Shown: piece by piece, positions 1 through 8,430 of the stretch | Layout: every line of letters begins with the position of its first letter | Numbering within the stretch: the first letter of the stretch is position 1 | Assembly (NCBI GenBank): GCA_903864375.1 | Contig: CAIPFS010000578.1 | Span: 1-11,498, forward strand | Length of the DNA: 11,498 bases | Direction: 5' to 3' | Source: an uncultured Verrucomicrobiota bacterium | GTDB taxonomy: Bacteria > Verrucomicrobiota > Verrucomicrobiia > Limisphaerales > UBA9464 | Notes under the pieces: generated by a model | What the model was told of the DNA's origin: nothing | Seen by the model: the letters and a program-made list of their open reading frames with translations, nothing else | Databases searched by the model: none | Made by a program: the position numbers and the translations under genes

Positions 1-82
1 GCTTGCCGCAACGCCCTGATTCGGGTCAAACACTCCGGCCCAAGTGAATGCCGCGACCACCCCAACCGTACCCCACCCGCAC

Positions 83-2842
83 ATGCTTTTTCGAGTCCTT
101 CCACGCACGCTTTCATCGGTGCTGATTCTCGCGGGACTGCTGGCGGGACCCGCCGCTGCCACCGTGACTCCGCCCGGCGTCTTGCCGGCCAGCCTGACGG
201 AAGGGGAATGGCTGCTGGGAGAACTCAACTGCACCGCCTGCCATTCAGCAAGTGAGGCCATCCACCGACGACTCGCTTCCAATCCCGGACCGCTCCTTGG
301 AACCAATGGACTGCGATTGAACCCGGTCTGGTTGAAAAGCTGGCTCGAAAGCCCGGTGGCCTCGAAAGCGGGAACCCGCATGCCGCACTTGATGGAATCG
401 ATCGCCGCCGCCGATCGCCCCGCCGTCGTTGAGGCCCTGGTCCAGTACCTCGTTTCCATTCAGCCTTCCGGGGAAGCCGCCGGAGCGGAGGCCGATCCCT
501 CATTGATTTCCCGGGGTGAAACCCTGTACCACACGGTGGGCTGCGTCGCCTGCCACGCGCCGTTCAAAGCCCCCTCGGAAGGCGGCGAGTCCGCCATCGC
601 CGCCGCCACCCCGGCGTCGGTTTCCCTTGGCCATTTAGCCGCCAAATATCCGGCGACAGAGCTGGCCCGGTTCCTTGAAAATCCGACCGGTCATCGTCCG
701 GGCGGGCGTATGCCGAAACTGAATCTGACTTCGGACGAGGCGCTGGCCATTGCCACCTATCTGGTCCGCGAACAGGTCGCTGGCAGCCCCGGAGGCACGG
801 ACGGGCTCGTTCCCGGCTTGAAGTTGAAGTATTACGAAGGTTCGTTTGGCCGGTGTTCCGACCTGTCGTCGGCGACTCCCAAAACCGTCGGGAGCAGCGA
901 CGGTATTCCTGTTCAACTCCCGAAGCGGGAAAACGACTATGGCCTCATCCTGACAGGGTTGATTGAGATCCCGGCTGACGGAACCTATACCTTTTGGACG
1001 ACGTCCGACGATGGAACCACGTTGCAGGTCGGTGACCACGTGGTCGTCGACAACGATGGAACCCATGCTCCACGGGAGCATTCCGGCAAGACCGAACTCA
1101 AGAAGGGATACCAAGCCTTTGAATTGCGCTACTTTCAGGGAGGTGGCGGAGCGGAATTAACGGTGGCTTGGGAAGGTCCAGGCTTTGGTCGGAAGCCGTT
1201 GGAAAAGCAGTATTTCAAGCGAAGTGGGGCCATCATCCGTCCTCTGGGCTACACCGGCTTTGCGTCCAACCCGGACCAGGCAGCCATCGGACGGCTTAAA
1301 TTCGCCCAACTGAACTGTGTGGCCTGTCACGCGGTGGGAGATCCGAATGGCCCCCTGCCCCCGCCTTCTGTCGGACCCACCCTGGCGGCTTTGTCGAATC
1401 ATCCCCAAAGCGGTTGCCTTTCCGACAACGTTCCGACCTCTGCTCCCCGCTATGACTTGAGCGAAAGCCAGCGCCGCGCGCTCCGAAAGACGGTCGCCAC
1501 CCTGCCCAGCCTGGCGGATTCCCGCCCGGCAGGTGCCGAGGTGGAAGCCACTTTGTCGCGATTCAACTGTTACGCCTGCCACCAGCGGGGAGGGCTGGGC
1601 GGCCCGGATGTTCACGGTAAAGCCCCCTGGTTTTCCATTGTCGGCGGTGCCGATCTCGGTGAGGAGGGACGACTTCCTCCCCACCTGAATGAAGTGGGCG
1701 CAAAGTTGCGCCCCGAGTGGTTGAAGCGCCTGCTGATCGAAGGAACCAAGGTTCGTCCCTACATGGCCACGCGGATGCCGGTTTTTGGTTCGGCTGCGAC
1801 GGACAGCCTTCCGACCCTTCTGGCGTCTGCCGACAAGCGATCCCATCCCGTTGAGGAGCCAATTTCCTCGGATCGGGATGCCAAATTTGGACAAAAACTG
1901 GTCGGACGGGACGGCCTCAGCTGCATTTCGTGTCACACCTTTGCCCAATACGGGTCCATGGGGATTCCCGCACTCGGACTCGAGCGCATGCATGAACGGC
2001 TGCAGTTTGACTGGTTCCGCCGTTACCTGCCGGATCCGGCCGCGCTCCGCCCCGGAACACGCATGCCCAGTTTCTGGCCGGAAGGCAAGGCGGTTAACAC
2101 GGCGCTGCTCGGGGGTGAGACGGATGCCCAGATTCGGGCCATCTGGGCGTGGATGAAGGACGGGGAAAAGGCGGAGGTGCCTTCAGGGCTGATTCGCGGC
2201 AGAAAGGAAATTGTCGTGGGAAATGACGCCGTCATTTACCGAAACTTCATTGACGGTGCCGGTCCCCGCGCCATCGCCGTTGGCTACCCGGAACATGCCA
2301 GCCTGGCCTTTGACGCCAACAATCTTCGCCTGGCCCTGATCTGGCAGGGGGCATTCATTGATGCGGCCCGCCATAGCACCGACCGGGGCGTGGGCTACGA
2401 GCCCCCTCTTGGGGATCATCTGTTTCGATTACCGGAAGGCGACGCCTTCGCAGCCCTGGCTGATGGAAACGCCGCATGGCCCGCCGCCGCCCATCGTTCC
2501 GCCCACGGAAAATTCCTTGGATACCGGCTTGATGGGAAAGGACGCCCCGCCTTCCGATACCAGGTTGAGGGAGTTGCCATTGACGATTTCCCGACCGTGG
2601 AGGCGGAGGGTGTCGATTTCGTCCTGCAGCGGCTGTTCAAATCATCCGGCAAGCCCACGACCGGAACACTCTGGTTGCGGGCAGCCGAGGGGACCATTCA
2701 GGAAACGGGACCTCAAGAATACGTCGTCGACGGTCGGGTTCACTTCAAATTCAGCCATGTCCCGGCAACCCGCATTGTCGGACGGGAACTCCGGGTGCAA
2801 GTCCCGGTCGATGAAGAGTTCACCGAAGTCATCACCTGGTAA
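83..2842 (+). CDS. Secreted five-haem c-type cytochrome with PA14 domain
   Basis: Exported electron-transfer protein of the multi-domain cytochrome type common in Planctomycetes and Verrucomicrobia. Numbering is from the ATG at 83 (919 aa). Residues 1-26 form a signal peptide: arginines, a hydrophobic Leu/Ile/Val core, then a GPAAA end. Five CxxCH haem sites are visible: CTACH (50), CVACH (154), CVACH (412), CYACH (496) and CISCH (614). R-M-P motifs at Met100, Met210, Met565 and Met661 are likely distal haem ligands for sites 1, 2, 4 and 5; site 3 has none. A PA14 domain lies between haems 2 and 3 (about 242-382), recognised by YTFWTTSDDGTTL and the FELRYFQGGG...VAWEGPG pattern. Residues about 705-919 form a haem-free, probably beta-rich domain that I cannot name. 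A GTG at 44 would add 13 residues; I prefer the ATG because it gives a compact signal peptide. No Shine-Dalgarno is visible at either. The next gene starts 11 nt downstream, so co-transcription is likely. The class is firm; substrate and partner are inferred. Confidence 0.9.
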   Translation: MLFRVLPRTLSSVLILAGLLAGPAAATVTPPGVLPASLTEGEWLLGELNCTACHSASEAIHRRLASNPGPLLGTNGLRLNPVWLKSWLESPVASKAGTRMPHLMESIAAADRPAVVEALVQYLVSIQPSGEAAGAEADPSLISRGETLYHTVGCVACHAPFKAPSEGGESAIAAATPASVSLGHLAAKYPATELARFLENPTGHRPGGRMPKLNLTSDEALAIATYLVREQVAGSPGGTDGLVPGLKLKYYEGSFGRCSDLSSATPKTVGSSDGIPVQLPKRENDYGLILTGLIEIPADGTYTFWTTSDDGTTLQVGDHVVVDNDGTHAPREHSGKTELKKGYQAFELRYFQGGGGAELTVAWEGPGFGRKPLEKQYFKRSGAIIRPLGYTGFASNPDQAAIGRLKFAQLNCVACHAVGDPNGPLPPPSVGPTLAALSNHPQSGCLSDNVPTSAPRYDLSESQRRALRKTVATLPSLADSRPAGAEVEATLSRFNCYACHQRGGLGGPDVHGKAPWFSIVGGADLGEEGRLPPHLNEVGAKLRPEWLKRLLIEGTKVRPYMATRMPVFGSAATDSLPTLLASADKRSHPVEEPISSDRDAKFGQKLVGRDGLSCISCHTFAQYGSMGIPALGLERMHERLQFDWFRRYLPDPAALRPGTRMPSFWPEGKAVNTALLGGETDAQIRAIWAWMKDGEKAEVPSGLIRGRKEIVVGNDAVIYRNFIDGAGPRAIAVGYPEHASLAFDANNLRLALIWQGAFIDAARHSTDRGVGYEPPLGDHLFRLPEGDAFAALADGNAAWPAAAHRSAHGKFLGYRLDGKGRPAFRYQVEGVAIDDFPTVEAEGVDFVLQRLFKSSGKPTTGTLWLRAAEGTIQETGPQEYVVDGRVHFKFSHVPATRIVGRELRVQVPVDEEFTEVITW

Positions 2843-2853
2843 TTCAACCCTTT

Positions 2854-4359
2854 ATGCGCCTTTCCCTCTTTTCCCTGACAACGGCCCTGGCGGTGGTGGC
2901 GGCCATGGTCACTCCGACTCGCCCGGTTTCAGCCGCCACACTGGCCGAGGCTGAAAACGAATACTATGAGCTCGCCACTGTTCCAATCCCGGACGGGGTG
3001 GTCCTCGAAGCGGGTGCCATCCAACACTTTGGCGACCACCGACTCGCCGTGTCGACCCGGTTGGGCGACATCTATTTTGTGGACGGCGCCTATGGCAAAA
3101 ATCTGGCCCCGGCGAACGTGAAGTTCACCCGCTTTGCCTCGGGTCTGCACGAGGTGCTGGGATTGACCACCCGGGGAGACGGCTGGTTTTACATCACCCA
3201 ACGAGGCGAGGTCTCGCGCCTCAAAGACACCAATGGCGATGATCGAGCCGATTTGTTCGAGACCATTTGTGACCGTTGGGACATCAATGGCGACTACCAT
3301 GAATATGCGTTTGGATCGAAGTTCGACCGGGACGGAAATATCTGGGTGGTGCTCTGTCTGACAGGCTCTTTCACCAGTGAGTCGGAGTTCCGAGGCTGGT
3401 GTCTTCGGGTGACCCCCGATGGCAAGGCCATCCCCACCTGCAGTGGTCTTCGCTCCCCTGGCGGTGTGGCCACCAATCACCTGGGGGATATGTTCTACAC
3501 GGATAATCAGGGACCGTGGAACGGGACCTGTTGGCTGAAGCATTTGAAGCCCGGAGGTTTCATGGGCAACCCCCAGGGAAATAAATGGTATGGTCTCGCC
3601 CCGAATCTGGGACCTCGTCCGGCAGATCCCAAAAGCGGCAGCCGGATCGATGTGGAATGGAAGAACGTGCCGGAGCTGGTGCCGCCCGCCGTGGCCTTTC
3701 CCTATCAACGCATGGGGCAAAGCGCGAGTGGCATTCAGAACGATTTCACCGGCGGAAAGTTTGGTCCCTTCACCAACCAGCTGTTTGTGGGTGACCAGAC
3801 CTGGAGCACGGTCATGAGGGTCTCCCTGGAACAGGTTGATGGGGTCTATCAGGGAGCCACCTTTCCCTTCCGCGAGGGTATGGATTCCGGAACCTTGAGC
3901 CTGGAGATGTGCGAAGACGGCTCCCTTTTTGTGGGCGGTACAGACCGCGGATGGGGGGCTCGTGGCGGCAAGCCATTTGCACTCCAACGGCTTCGATGGA
4001 CCGGAAAGCCTGTCTTTGAGATCCAGACCATGCACGTGCTTCCCGATGGATTCGAAGTCACCTTTACCGAACCCGTTGATCCGGCGACAGCCGCCAAACC
4101 TGAATCCTACCAGCTCGATACCTACACCTATGTGTACCGCGCCGAGTATGGTTCACCGGAAGTCGATCCAACCCATCCGCCCATCAAGTCGGTGGTTGTC
4201 GCCAAGGATGGGCGGAGCGTGAAATTGTCCAGCGATCTGGTGGTGGGTCACGTGCACGAGCTCAAGCTGGCGGGGGTTCGCAGCCAGGACGGGCGGCCCC
4301 TGCTTCATCCCATTGGTTACTATTGGTTGAACGTCATTCCCCACGGGGAACAACGCTGA
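2854..4359 (+). CDS. Secreted beta-propeller, PQQ-dehydrogenase/NHL-like protein
   Basis: A 501-aa exported protein. The signal peptide is residues 1-27, with cleavage expected after PVSA. Residues about 42-385 show repeated blade-like segments (LAVSTRLGDIYFVDG, GLTTRGDGWFYITQRGEV, FDRDGNIWVV, GGVATNHLGDMFYTDN, NQLFVGDQTW, EDGSLFVGGTDRGWG) typical of six-bladed propellers related to soluble glucose/sorbosone dehydrogenases and the DUF7133-type proteins of Planctomycetes and Verrucomicrobia. A DTNGDDRADLFE stretch (125-136) looks like a calcium-binding loop. The tail (about 386-495) resembles an Ig-like fold (VTFTEPVDPATA). Six cysteines (139, 168, 183, 196, 226, 353) could form disulfides. 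It has no haem motif of its own and sits directly behind a five-haem cytochrome, which fits a dehydrogenase passing electrons to it. Binding of PQQ, and enzymatic activity at all, are inferred from family resemblance; many such propellers may only bind ligands. Confidence 0.8.
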   Translation: MRLSLFSLTTALAVVAAMVTPTRPVSAATLAEAENEYYELATVPIPDGVVLEAGAIQHFGDHRLAVSTRLGDIYFVDGAYGKNLAPANVKFTRFASGLHEVLGLTTRGDGWFYITQRGEVSRLKDTNGDDRADLFETICDRWDINGDYHEYAFGSKFDRDGNIWVVLCLTGSFTSESEFRGWCLRVTPDGKAIPTCSGLRSPGGVATNHLGDMFYTDNQGPWNGTCWLKHLKPGGFMGNPQGNKWYGLAPNLGPRPADPKSGSRIDVEWKNVPELVPPAVAFPYQRMGQSASGIQNDFTGGKFGPFTNQLFVGDQTWSTVMRVSLEQVDGVYQGATFPFREGMDSGTLSLEMCEDGSLFVGGTDRGWGARGGKPFALQRLRWTGKPVFEIQTMHVLPDGFEVTFTEPVDPATAAKPESYQLDTYTYVYRAEYGSPEVDPTHPPIKSVVVAKDGRSVKLSSDLVVGHVHELKLAGVRSQDGRPLLHPIGYYWLNVIPHGEQR

Positions 4360-4376
4360 GGTGAGCTTGCCGAATC

Positions 4377-4396
4377 TGTTCCTGCGGAGCGGAACA
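4377..4396 (+). other. Small hairpin between propeller and Snf2 genes
   Basis: TGTTCC (4377-4382) and GGAACA (4391-4396) are perfectly complementary, giving a 6-bp stem with an 8-nt loop, 17 nt after the propeller stop codon. No T-run follows, so this is not a standard intrinsic terminator. It could mark the end of the two-gene operon or be chance. The rest of the 75-nt gap shows no clear promoter or ribosome binding site. Confidence 0.2.
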
Positions 4397-4434
4397 CCGA
4401 AGCATAATTCCTTGCTGGCGGGCTCAACTGCCGG

Positions 4435-7400
4435 ATGATTCGTGGCATGCCCGAACCCGGCGGACATTGGCAGAAAAACAAACGCTATTTCGACCCCGGC
4501 GTCGACAACTGGTTGCGCCGGCAATTTTCCGGACTGGTTCAGAAACCGGCCTCCGGCTTGTCCCCGGAGGCCGATCGGTGGTTGCGAACACTTCAGGCAG
4601 AGGTCGAGACGGTTCCCCGCCCTGATGCCCAGCTCGACGTCGGCAAACCGGATGGCCACAGGCGGATTTTTATTCTGCGAATCGACTTTGGCCGGATCAT
4701 CGTCGACATCACCCGGCAACGACTTCTCAAAAATGGAACGTGGGGTGCACCAGAGTCGTGGAGTTGGGATCAACTGCGACGCGAACCCAAATCAAGCTCG
4801 GCGGAGCTCAATGAGGACCGGCAAATTGCGGTGGAACTGGCGTGGGCACAGGAAACGCCCGGAGTCTCATTTCGTTATCTGACCGGCGAGTCGGGAGCGG
4901 TTTTGCTCTCCCGCCTGCTGGCCACGGGTCGGTGCCACTGGCTTGCCCCCGGAAACACACGCCAGCACCTGACATTGGGGGAAACACGAGCGGCGGCGTT
5001 GGGATGGGAGACGGGCCCGGACGGACAGCAGCGAACCACCTTGCTGATGAATCCGGGTGCCACCACGATCCTCGATTTGGAGCCGCTCTGGTACCTCGAT
5101 GAAATCAATCGCAGCTGCGGTCCTGTCGAACTGGCGGTGCCACTGAAGGTCGCCCGACTGTGGCTGACGGCCCCGGAGCTCAAGGCAGAGGAAGGCCTGC
5201 GACTGGCCGCGGCCCTGGACTCCAAACCGCTGTCCCTGCCGCTCCCCAAACCCCGCCGCTTGAACTTGAAGCAGGTCGCGGACTGCCGCCCCGTCCCATG
5301 CCTCCGCTTGATGACCATTCCCGGGAAAAGGTGGGGTGGGGACCCTCCGCGTGTGGAGACCACCGAATTGAGCCTGGCGCGTTTTGAATTGGACTATGCC
5401 GGGATCCGGGTTCCGTTCGGACAGCCGGGAGAAATGCTTCAATCCATCCAGGGCGATGACTTTTTGGAAATCAAGCGGCGACCGACCCTTGAATCACGGT
5501 TGGTGAAATCCCTGGAGGGAACCGGACTGGTCCAGTCGCCCTACTTTTACAATCTGGAGGAATTTGCCCTTGAGGGGCATGACTGGGTCTCGAGGGATCC
5601 CGCCGTCTGGCTGAAATTCGTCGGAACAACGGTTCCGACTCTCAAGGCGGAAAAATGGCGAATCACCGAGGAGGAAGGATTTCGATGGCAGTTGGCGAAA
5701 GCCGAATCGTGGACGACCGATGCCCACGCGGACCCTGACGACGGGAAAACGAATCAATGGTTTGAGGTCGAGTTGGGGGTGGTGGTGGATGGCAACAAAA
5801 TCAACCTGCTGCCGTTGCTCCTGCAACTTCTGCAGCACGACCCGAAAGTGCTCTCCCGCGACCGGCTGAAATCAAGAGACCCGGATGCCGCCTTTCCTCT
5901 CCTCCTTCCGGATGGACGCCATCTTCCCTTTCCCGTTGCCCGCGCCCGTCAAATCCTGGGAGTGCTCCTGGAGCTCTACGATGCCCCGCCCAACGAGAAA
6001 AATGGTCGAATTCGATTGGACCGCCTGCGTGCGGCAGAATTGGCTGGCAACGAGGAATGGCACTGGATGGGCCCCACGGATCTGGGGCAACTGGCTGAAA
6101 AACTTCGAAATTTCCGTGGAATACAACCGGTTCCGGTTCCATCGGGCCTTCAAGCCCAACTCCGCCCGTATCAGAGGGAGGGCGTGGACTGGCTGCAATT
6201 TCTCCGGGAATACAATCTGGGCGGGATTCTGGCCGACGACATGGGCTTGGGGAAGACGGTGCAGACGCTTGCCCATCTGCTCTGCGAACAGCAGTCCGGG
6301 CGGGCCGATCGTCCCACCCTGGTGGTTGCCCCTACCACGCTGATGACCAATTGGAGCCAGGAGGCCGCCCGGTTTGCCCCATCACTTCGCGTTCTGGTTC
6401 TTCACGGGCTGGATCGCAAAAATCATTTTGACCGGATTTCCGACCACGATCTGGTGCTGACGACCTATTCGTTGCTGCCCCGGGACCTACCCGAATTACA
6501 GGAGCATTCATTTCACTACGTCATCCTGGACGAGGCTCAATACATCAAGAATCCCAAGACCACCTACGCCACCGCCGTCTGCGAACTCAAAGCCCGCCAT
6601 CGGCTCTGTCTGACCGGAACCCCCGTGGAAAACCACCTGGGGGAACTCTGGTCCTTGTTCCGCTTCCTGCTTCCAGGGTTTCTTGGGGATGAGATCCGCT
6701 TCAATCGCCTGTTTCGGCATCCGATTGAGCGAAATCAGGATGTTGAACGCCAAAAGACTCTGGGGCGGCGGGTGGCCCCGTTCATGTTGAGGAGAAAAAA
6801 GAGCGACGTGGTGCTCGAACTACCTCCAAAAACCGAAATCGTGCAGACGGTCGAATTCAGCGCCGTTCAACGTGACCTTTATGAAAGTGTTCGTCTGGCA
6901 CTGCACGCGCGGGTCCGGGCGGAAGTGGCGAAAAAGGGATTGTCCCGTTCCCATATCGTCGTTCTCGACGCCCTGCTCAAGCTCCGGCAAATCTGTTGCC
7001 ATCCTCAGTTACTGACCCTTCCTGCAGCCAAAAAGGTCAGGGAATCCGCCAAACTCGACCTGCTGATGGACCTGTTGGTGCCCATGGTATCCGAGGGTCG
7101 TCGCATCCTCCTGTTTTCCCAGTTCACGTCCATGCTCGAACTGATCCAGGCGGAATTGAAACAGGCAAAAATCGGGTTTGTCGTCCTGACCGGGTCGACC
7201 ACCGACCGGGCGACACCGGTCAAGGAATTCCAGGCAGGACGGGTTCCCGTCTTTCTCATCAGCCTGAAGGCGGGTGGGACGGGCCTCAACCTGACGACGG
7301 CCGACACCGTCATCCATTACGACCCCTGGTGGAACCCGGCGGTCGAAAACCAGGCCACCGACCGGGCCCACCGGATTGGCCAGTCCAAAACCGTGTTTGT

Positions 7401-7557
7401 CTACAAGTTGATCGTCACCGGAACCGTGGAGGAAAAAATAGCCGCGATGCAGGACCGGAAGCGGGCTCTCGTGGAAGGACTATTGGAATCCGACGGAAAG
7501 ACCCGACTGGAGCTGGGATCGGATGACATTGATTTCCTGTTCGGTCCGCTGGACTGA
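4435..7557 (+). CDS. Snf2-family DNA-dependent ATPase (helicase-like)
   Basis: A 1040-aa cytoplasmic Snf2/Rad54-type ATP-driven DNA translocase. The motor occupies about 570-1025: Q-motif-like LRPYQREGVDWL (576), Walker A DDMGLGKT (601-608), motif Ia around VVAPTTL (630), Walker B DEAQ (699-702), motif III LTGTP (726-730), motif IV ILLFSQFT (891), motif V SLKAGGTGLNL (943) and arginine-finger motif VI DRAHRIGQ (976-983). All catalytic residues look intact. The first 570 residues resemble the bacterial Snf2-associated region (PF08455-like, probably about 440-550) but carry no recognisable SWIM zinc-finger cysteine pattern. The start is the ATG at 4435; an ATG at 4447 is an alternative and neither has a clear ribosome binding site. 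A 75-nt gap separates it from the propeller gene, so it may be independently transcribed. Neighbours give no clue to its role. Transcription recycling (RapA-like), DNA repair or defence are all possible; no methylase, nuclease or other defence gene is present in the window. Confidence 0.92.
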   Translation: MIRGMPEPGGHWQKNKRYFDPGVDNWLRRQFSGLVQKPASGLSPEADRWLRTLQAEVETVPRPDAQLDVGKPDGHRRIFILRIDFGRIIVDITRQRLLKNGTWGAPESWSWDQLRREPKSSSAELNEDRQIAVELAWAQETPGVSFRYLTGESGAVLLSRLLATGRCHWLAPGNTRQHLTLGETRAAALGWETGPDGQQRTTLLMNPGATTILDLEPLWYLDEINRSCGPVELAVPLKVARLWLTAPELKAEEGLRLAAALDSKPLSLPLPKPRRLNLKQVADCRPVPCLRLMTIPGKRWGGDPPRVETTELSLARFELDYAGIRVPFGQPGEMLQSIQGDDFLEIKRRPTLESRLVKSLEGTGLVQSPYFYNLEEFALEGHDWVSRDPAVWLKFVGTTVPTLKAEKWRITEEEGFRWQLAKAESWTTDAHADPDDGKTNQWFEVELGVVVDGNKINLLPLLLQLLQHDPKVLSRDRLKSRDPDAAFPLLLPDGRHLPFPVARARQILGVLLELYDAPPNEKNGRIRLDRLRAAELAGNEEWHWMGPTDLGQLAEKLRNFRGIQPVPVPSGLQAQLRPYQREGVDWLQFLREYNLGGILADDMGLGKTVQTLAHLLCEQQSGRADRPTLVVAPTTLMTNWSQEAARFAPSLRVLVLHGLDRKNHFDRISDHDLVLTTYSLLPRDLPELQEHSFHYVILDEAQYIKNPKTTYATAVCELKARHRLCLTGTPVENHLGELWSLFRFLLPGFLGDEIRFNRLFRHPIERNQDVERQKTLGRRVAPFMLRRKKSDVVLELPPKTEIVQTVEFSAVQRDLYESVRLALHARVRAEVAKKGLSRSHIVVLDALLKLRQICCHPQLLTLPAAKKVRESAKLDLLMDLLVPMVSEGRRILLFSQFTSMLELIQAELKQAKIGFVVLTGSTTDRATPVKEFQAGRVPVFLISLKAGGTGLNLTTADTVIHYDPWWNPAVENQATDRAHRIGQSKTVFVYKLIVTGTVEEKIAAMQDRKRALVEGLLESDGKTRLELGSDDIDFLFGPLD

Positions 7558-7569
7558 GGATCGTCCGGC
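7548..7569. terminator. Possible bidirectional hairpin between convergent genes
   Basis: GCTGGAC (7548-7554) pairs with GTCCGGC (7563-7569) through 7 bp including one G-U pair, around an 8-nt loop. The hairpin covers the Snf2 stop codon and ends just before the stop of the oppositely oriented pseudopilin gene. There is no clear T-run on either side, so intrinsic termination is uncertain. The position between two convergent genes 12 nt apart is the main reason to list it. Confidence 0.25.
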
Positions 7570-8430
7570 CTAAAGGGCGCGAGTGGAGTGCTCCTGCATC
7601 CAATAGATGTCCGGATTGTTTGCCTGGGAACCGGAGGTCAGCTTGTTGATCGGCGGGGTTGTCCGTCCGTCGATCCACTTCTTGACCTCTGCATGACCGT
7701 CCGCAAACGAAAACCCGCCGGCCCGATTGTGATAGCTGGCAGGCCAGTCGACCATTTTGGTCTTGGTCTTGTCGGGATAGCTGTCCATTGAGACCACGAA
7801 AAAACCGTCATTGATGCTGTCCTCCCGCTCGTCGAGCAGGACATACGTCATGGAGGGACCGGGATTGTCGAAACTGGTGCTCTTGGTGAACACCTTCCAC
7901 TTGTTGTTGCCCCAGCCCCCGTCGGCTCCGGCTCCATCCTTGGGATTGCGTCCCCCGGTCCAAATGCTCATGGACATGCTGCGAATACGCGGGACCTTCT
8001 GCTTCAAAGAATTGACGGCCATGCTTCGGTCTGCCGGGCACTTCCAGATGCCAATGGACTTTCCGGTGTAATTCCAGATGGGGCTTCGAGCGAGAAAATT
8101 GGTATCCCAATTGTCCCGGGTCGCCGGGTTGCCGACATCAATGATCCCCTGCACCCACGCTCCATTCGACCCCCGGGGGTCGATATCATTGGCATAGGCG
8201 TAGGGCAAATTCTCCTGACTGTCCCCGATATACATCGTCCATCCGAGAAGCAGTTGACGATGGTTGTTAACGCACATGATTCCCTGCGCCTTGGTTTTTG
8301 ATTTCGACAAGGCAGGCAGCAGCATTCCCGCGAGGATGGCGATAATGGCGATCACCACCAGCAATTCAATCAAGGTGAAGGCAACATTGGAACCAGAAGG
8401 GAAACCAGGGGAACGGGACTTGGATTTCAT
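7570..8430 (-). CDS. Type II/IV pseudopilin-like protein, H-X9-DG family
   Basis: A 286-aa protein with an N-terminal prepilin cleavage/methylation segment: a 17-residue leader rich in Lys, Ser and Arg, then FTLIELLVVIAIIAILAGML, with Glu at position 5 of the mature protein and a hydrophobic helix. Residue -1 is Ala rather than the classical Gly. The body is the globular type seen in large paralogous families of Planctomycetes and Verrucomicrobia: a CVNNHRQL segment, WKCPADRS (Cys131), and the H-X9-DG motif (His234 to Asp244-Gly245). Cys53 and Cys131 could pair. I start at the ATG at 8430; a GTG at 8457 in the same frame would add nine residues (MRCRLTGPP) and no Shine-Dalgarno is visible for either. 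The protein is expected to sit in the inner membrane and possibly join a pseudopilus. No secretion ATPase, PilC/GspF or prepilin peptidase is nearby, so this is an orphan gene of unknown substrate. Confidence 0.88.
   Translation of the reverse strand: MKSKSRSPGFPSGSNVAFTLIELLVVIAIIAILAGMLLPALSKSKTKAQGIMCVNNHRQLLLGWTMYIGDSQENLPYAYANDIDPRGSNGAWVQGIIDVGNPATRDNWDTNFLARSPIWNYTGKSIGIWKCPADRSMAVNSLKQKVPRIRSMSMSIWTGGRNPKDGAGADGGWGNNKWKVFTKSTSFDNPGPSMTYVLLDEREDSINDGFFVVSMDSYPDKTKTKMVDWPASYHNRAGGFSFADGHAEVKKWIDGRTTPPINKLTSGSQANNPDIYWMQEHSTRAL

Noticed and set aside
1157..1993. Open frame on the minus strand opposite the cytochrome gene
   Set aside because: Shadow of the haem-containing gene; the peptide shows no domain-like pattern.
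2929..4035. Long open frame on the minus strand opposite the propeller gene (368 codons)
   Set aside because: Lies entirely within a well-supported gene, lacks any recognisable motif, and long antisense frames are expected in GC-rich coding DNA.
6991..7005. Cys-Cys-His run in the Snf2 protein as a haem site
   Set aside because: It is ICCH, not CxxCH, in a cytoplasmic ATPase without signal peptide.
6996..7526. Open frame of 176 codons on the plus strand inside the Snf2 gene
   Set aside because: It overlaps the conserved helicase motifs V and VI in another frame; the Snf2 frame is clearly the coding one.
4435..7557. Snf2 gene as part of an anti-phage defence island (for example DISARM-like)
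   Set aside because: No methyltransferase, nuclease, DUF1998 or other defence gene is visible on either side.
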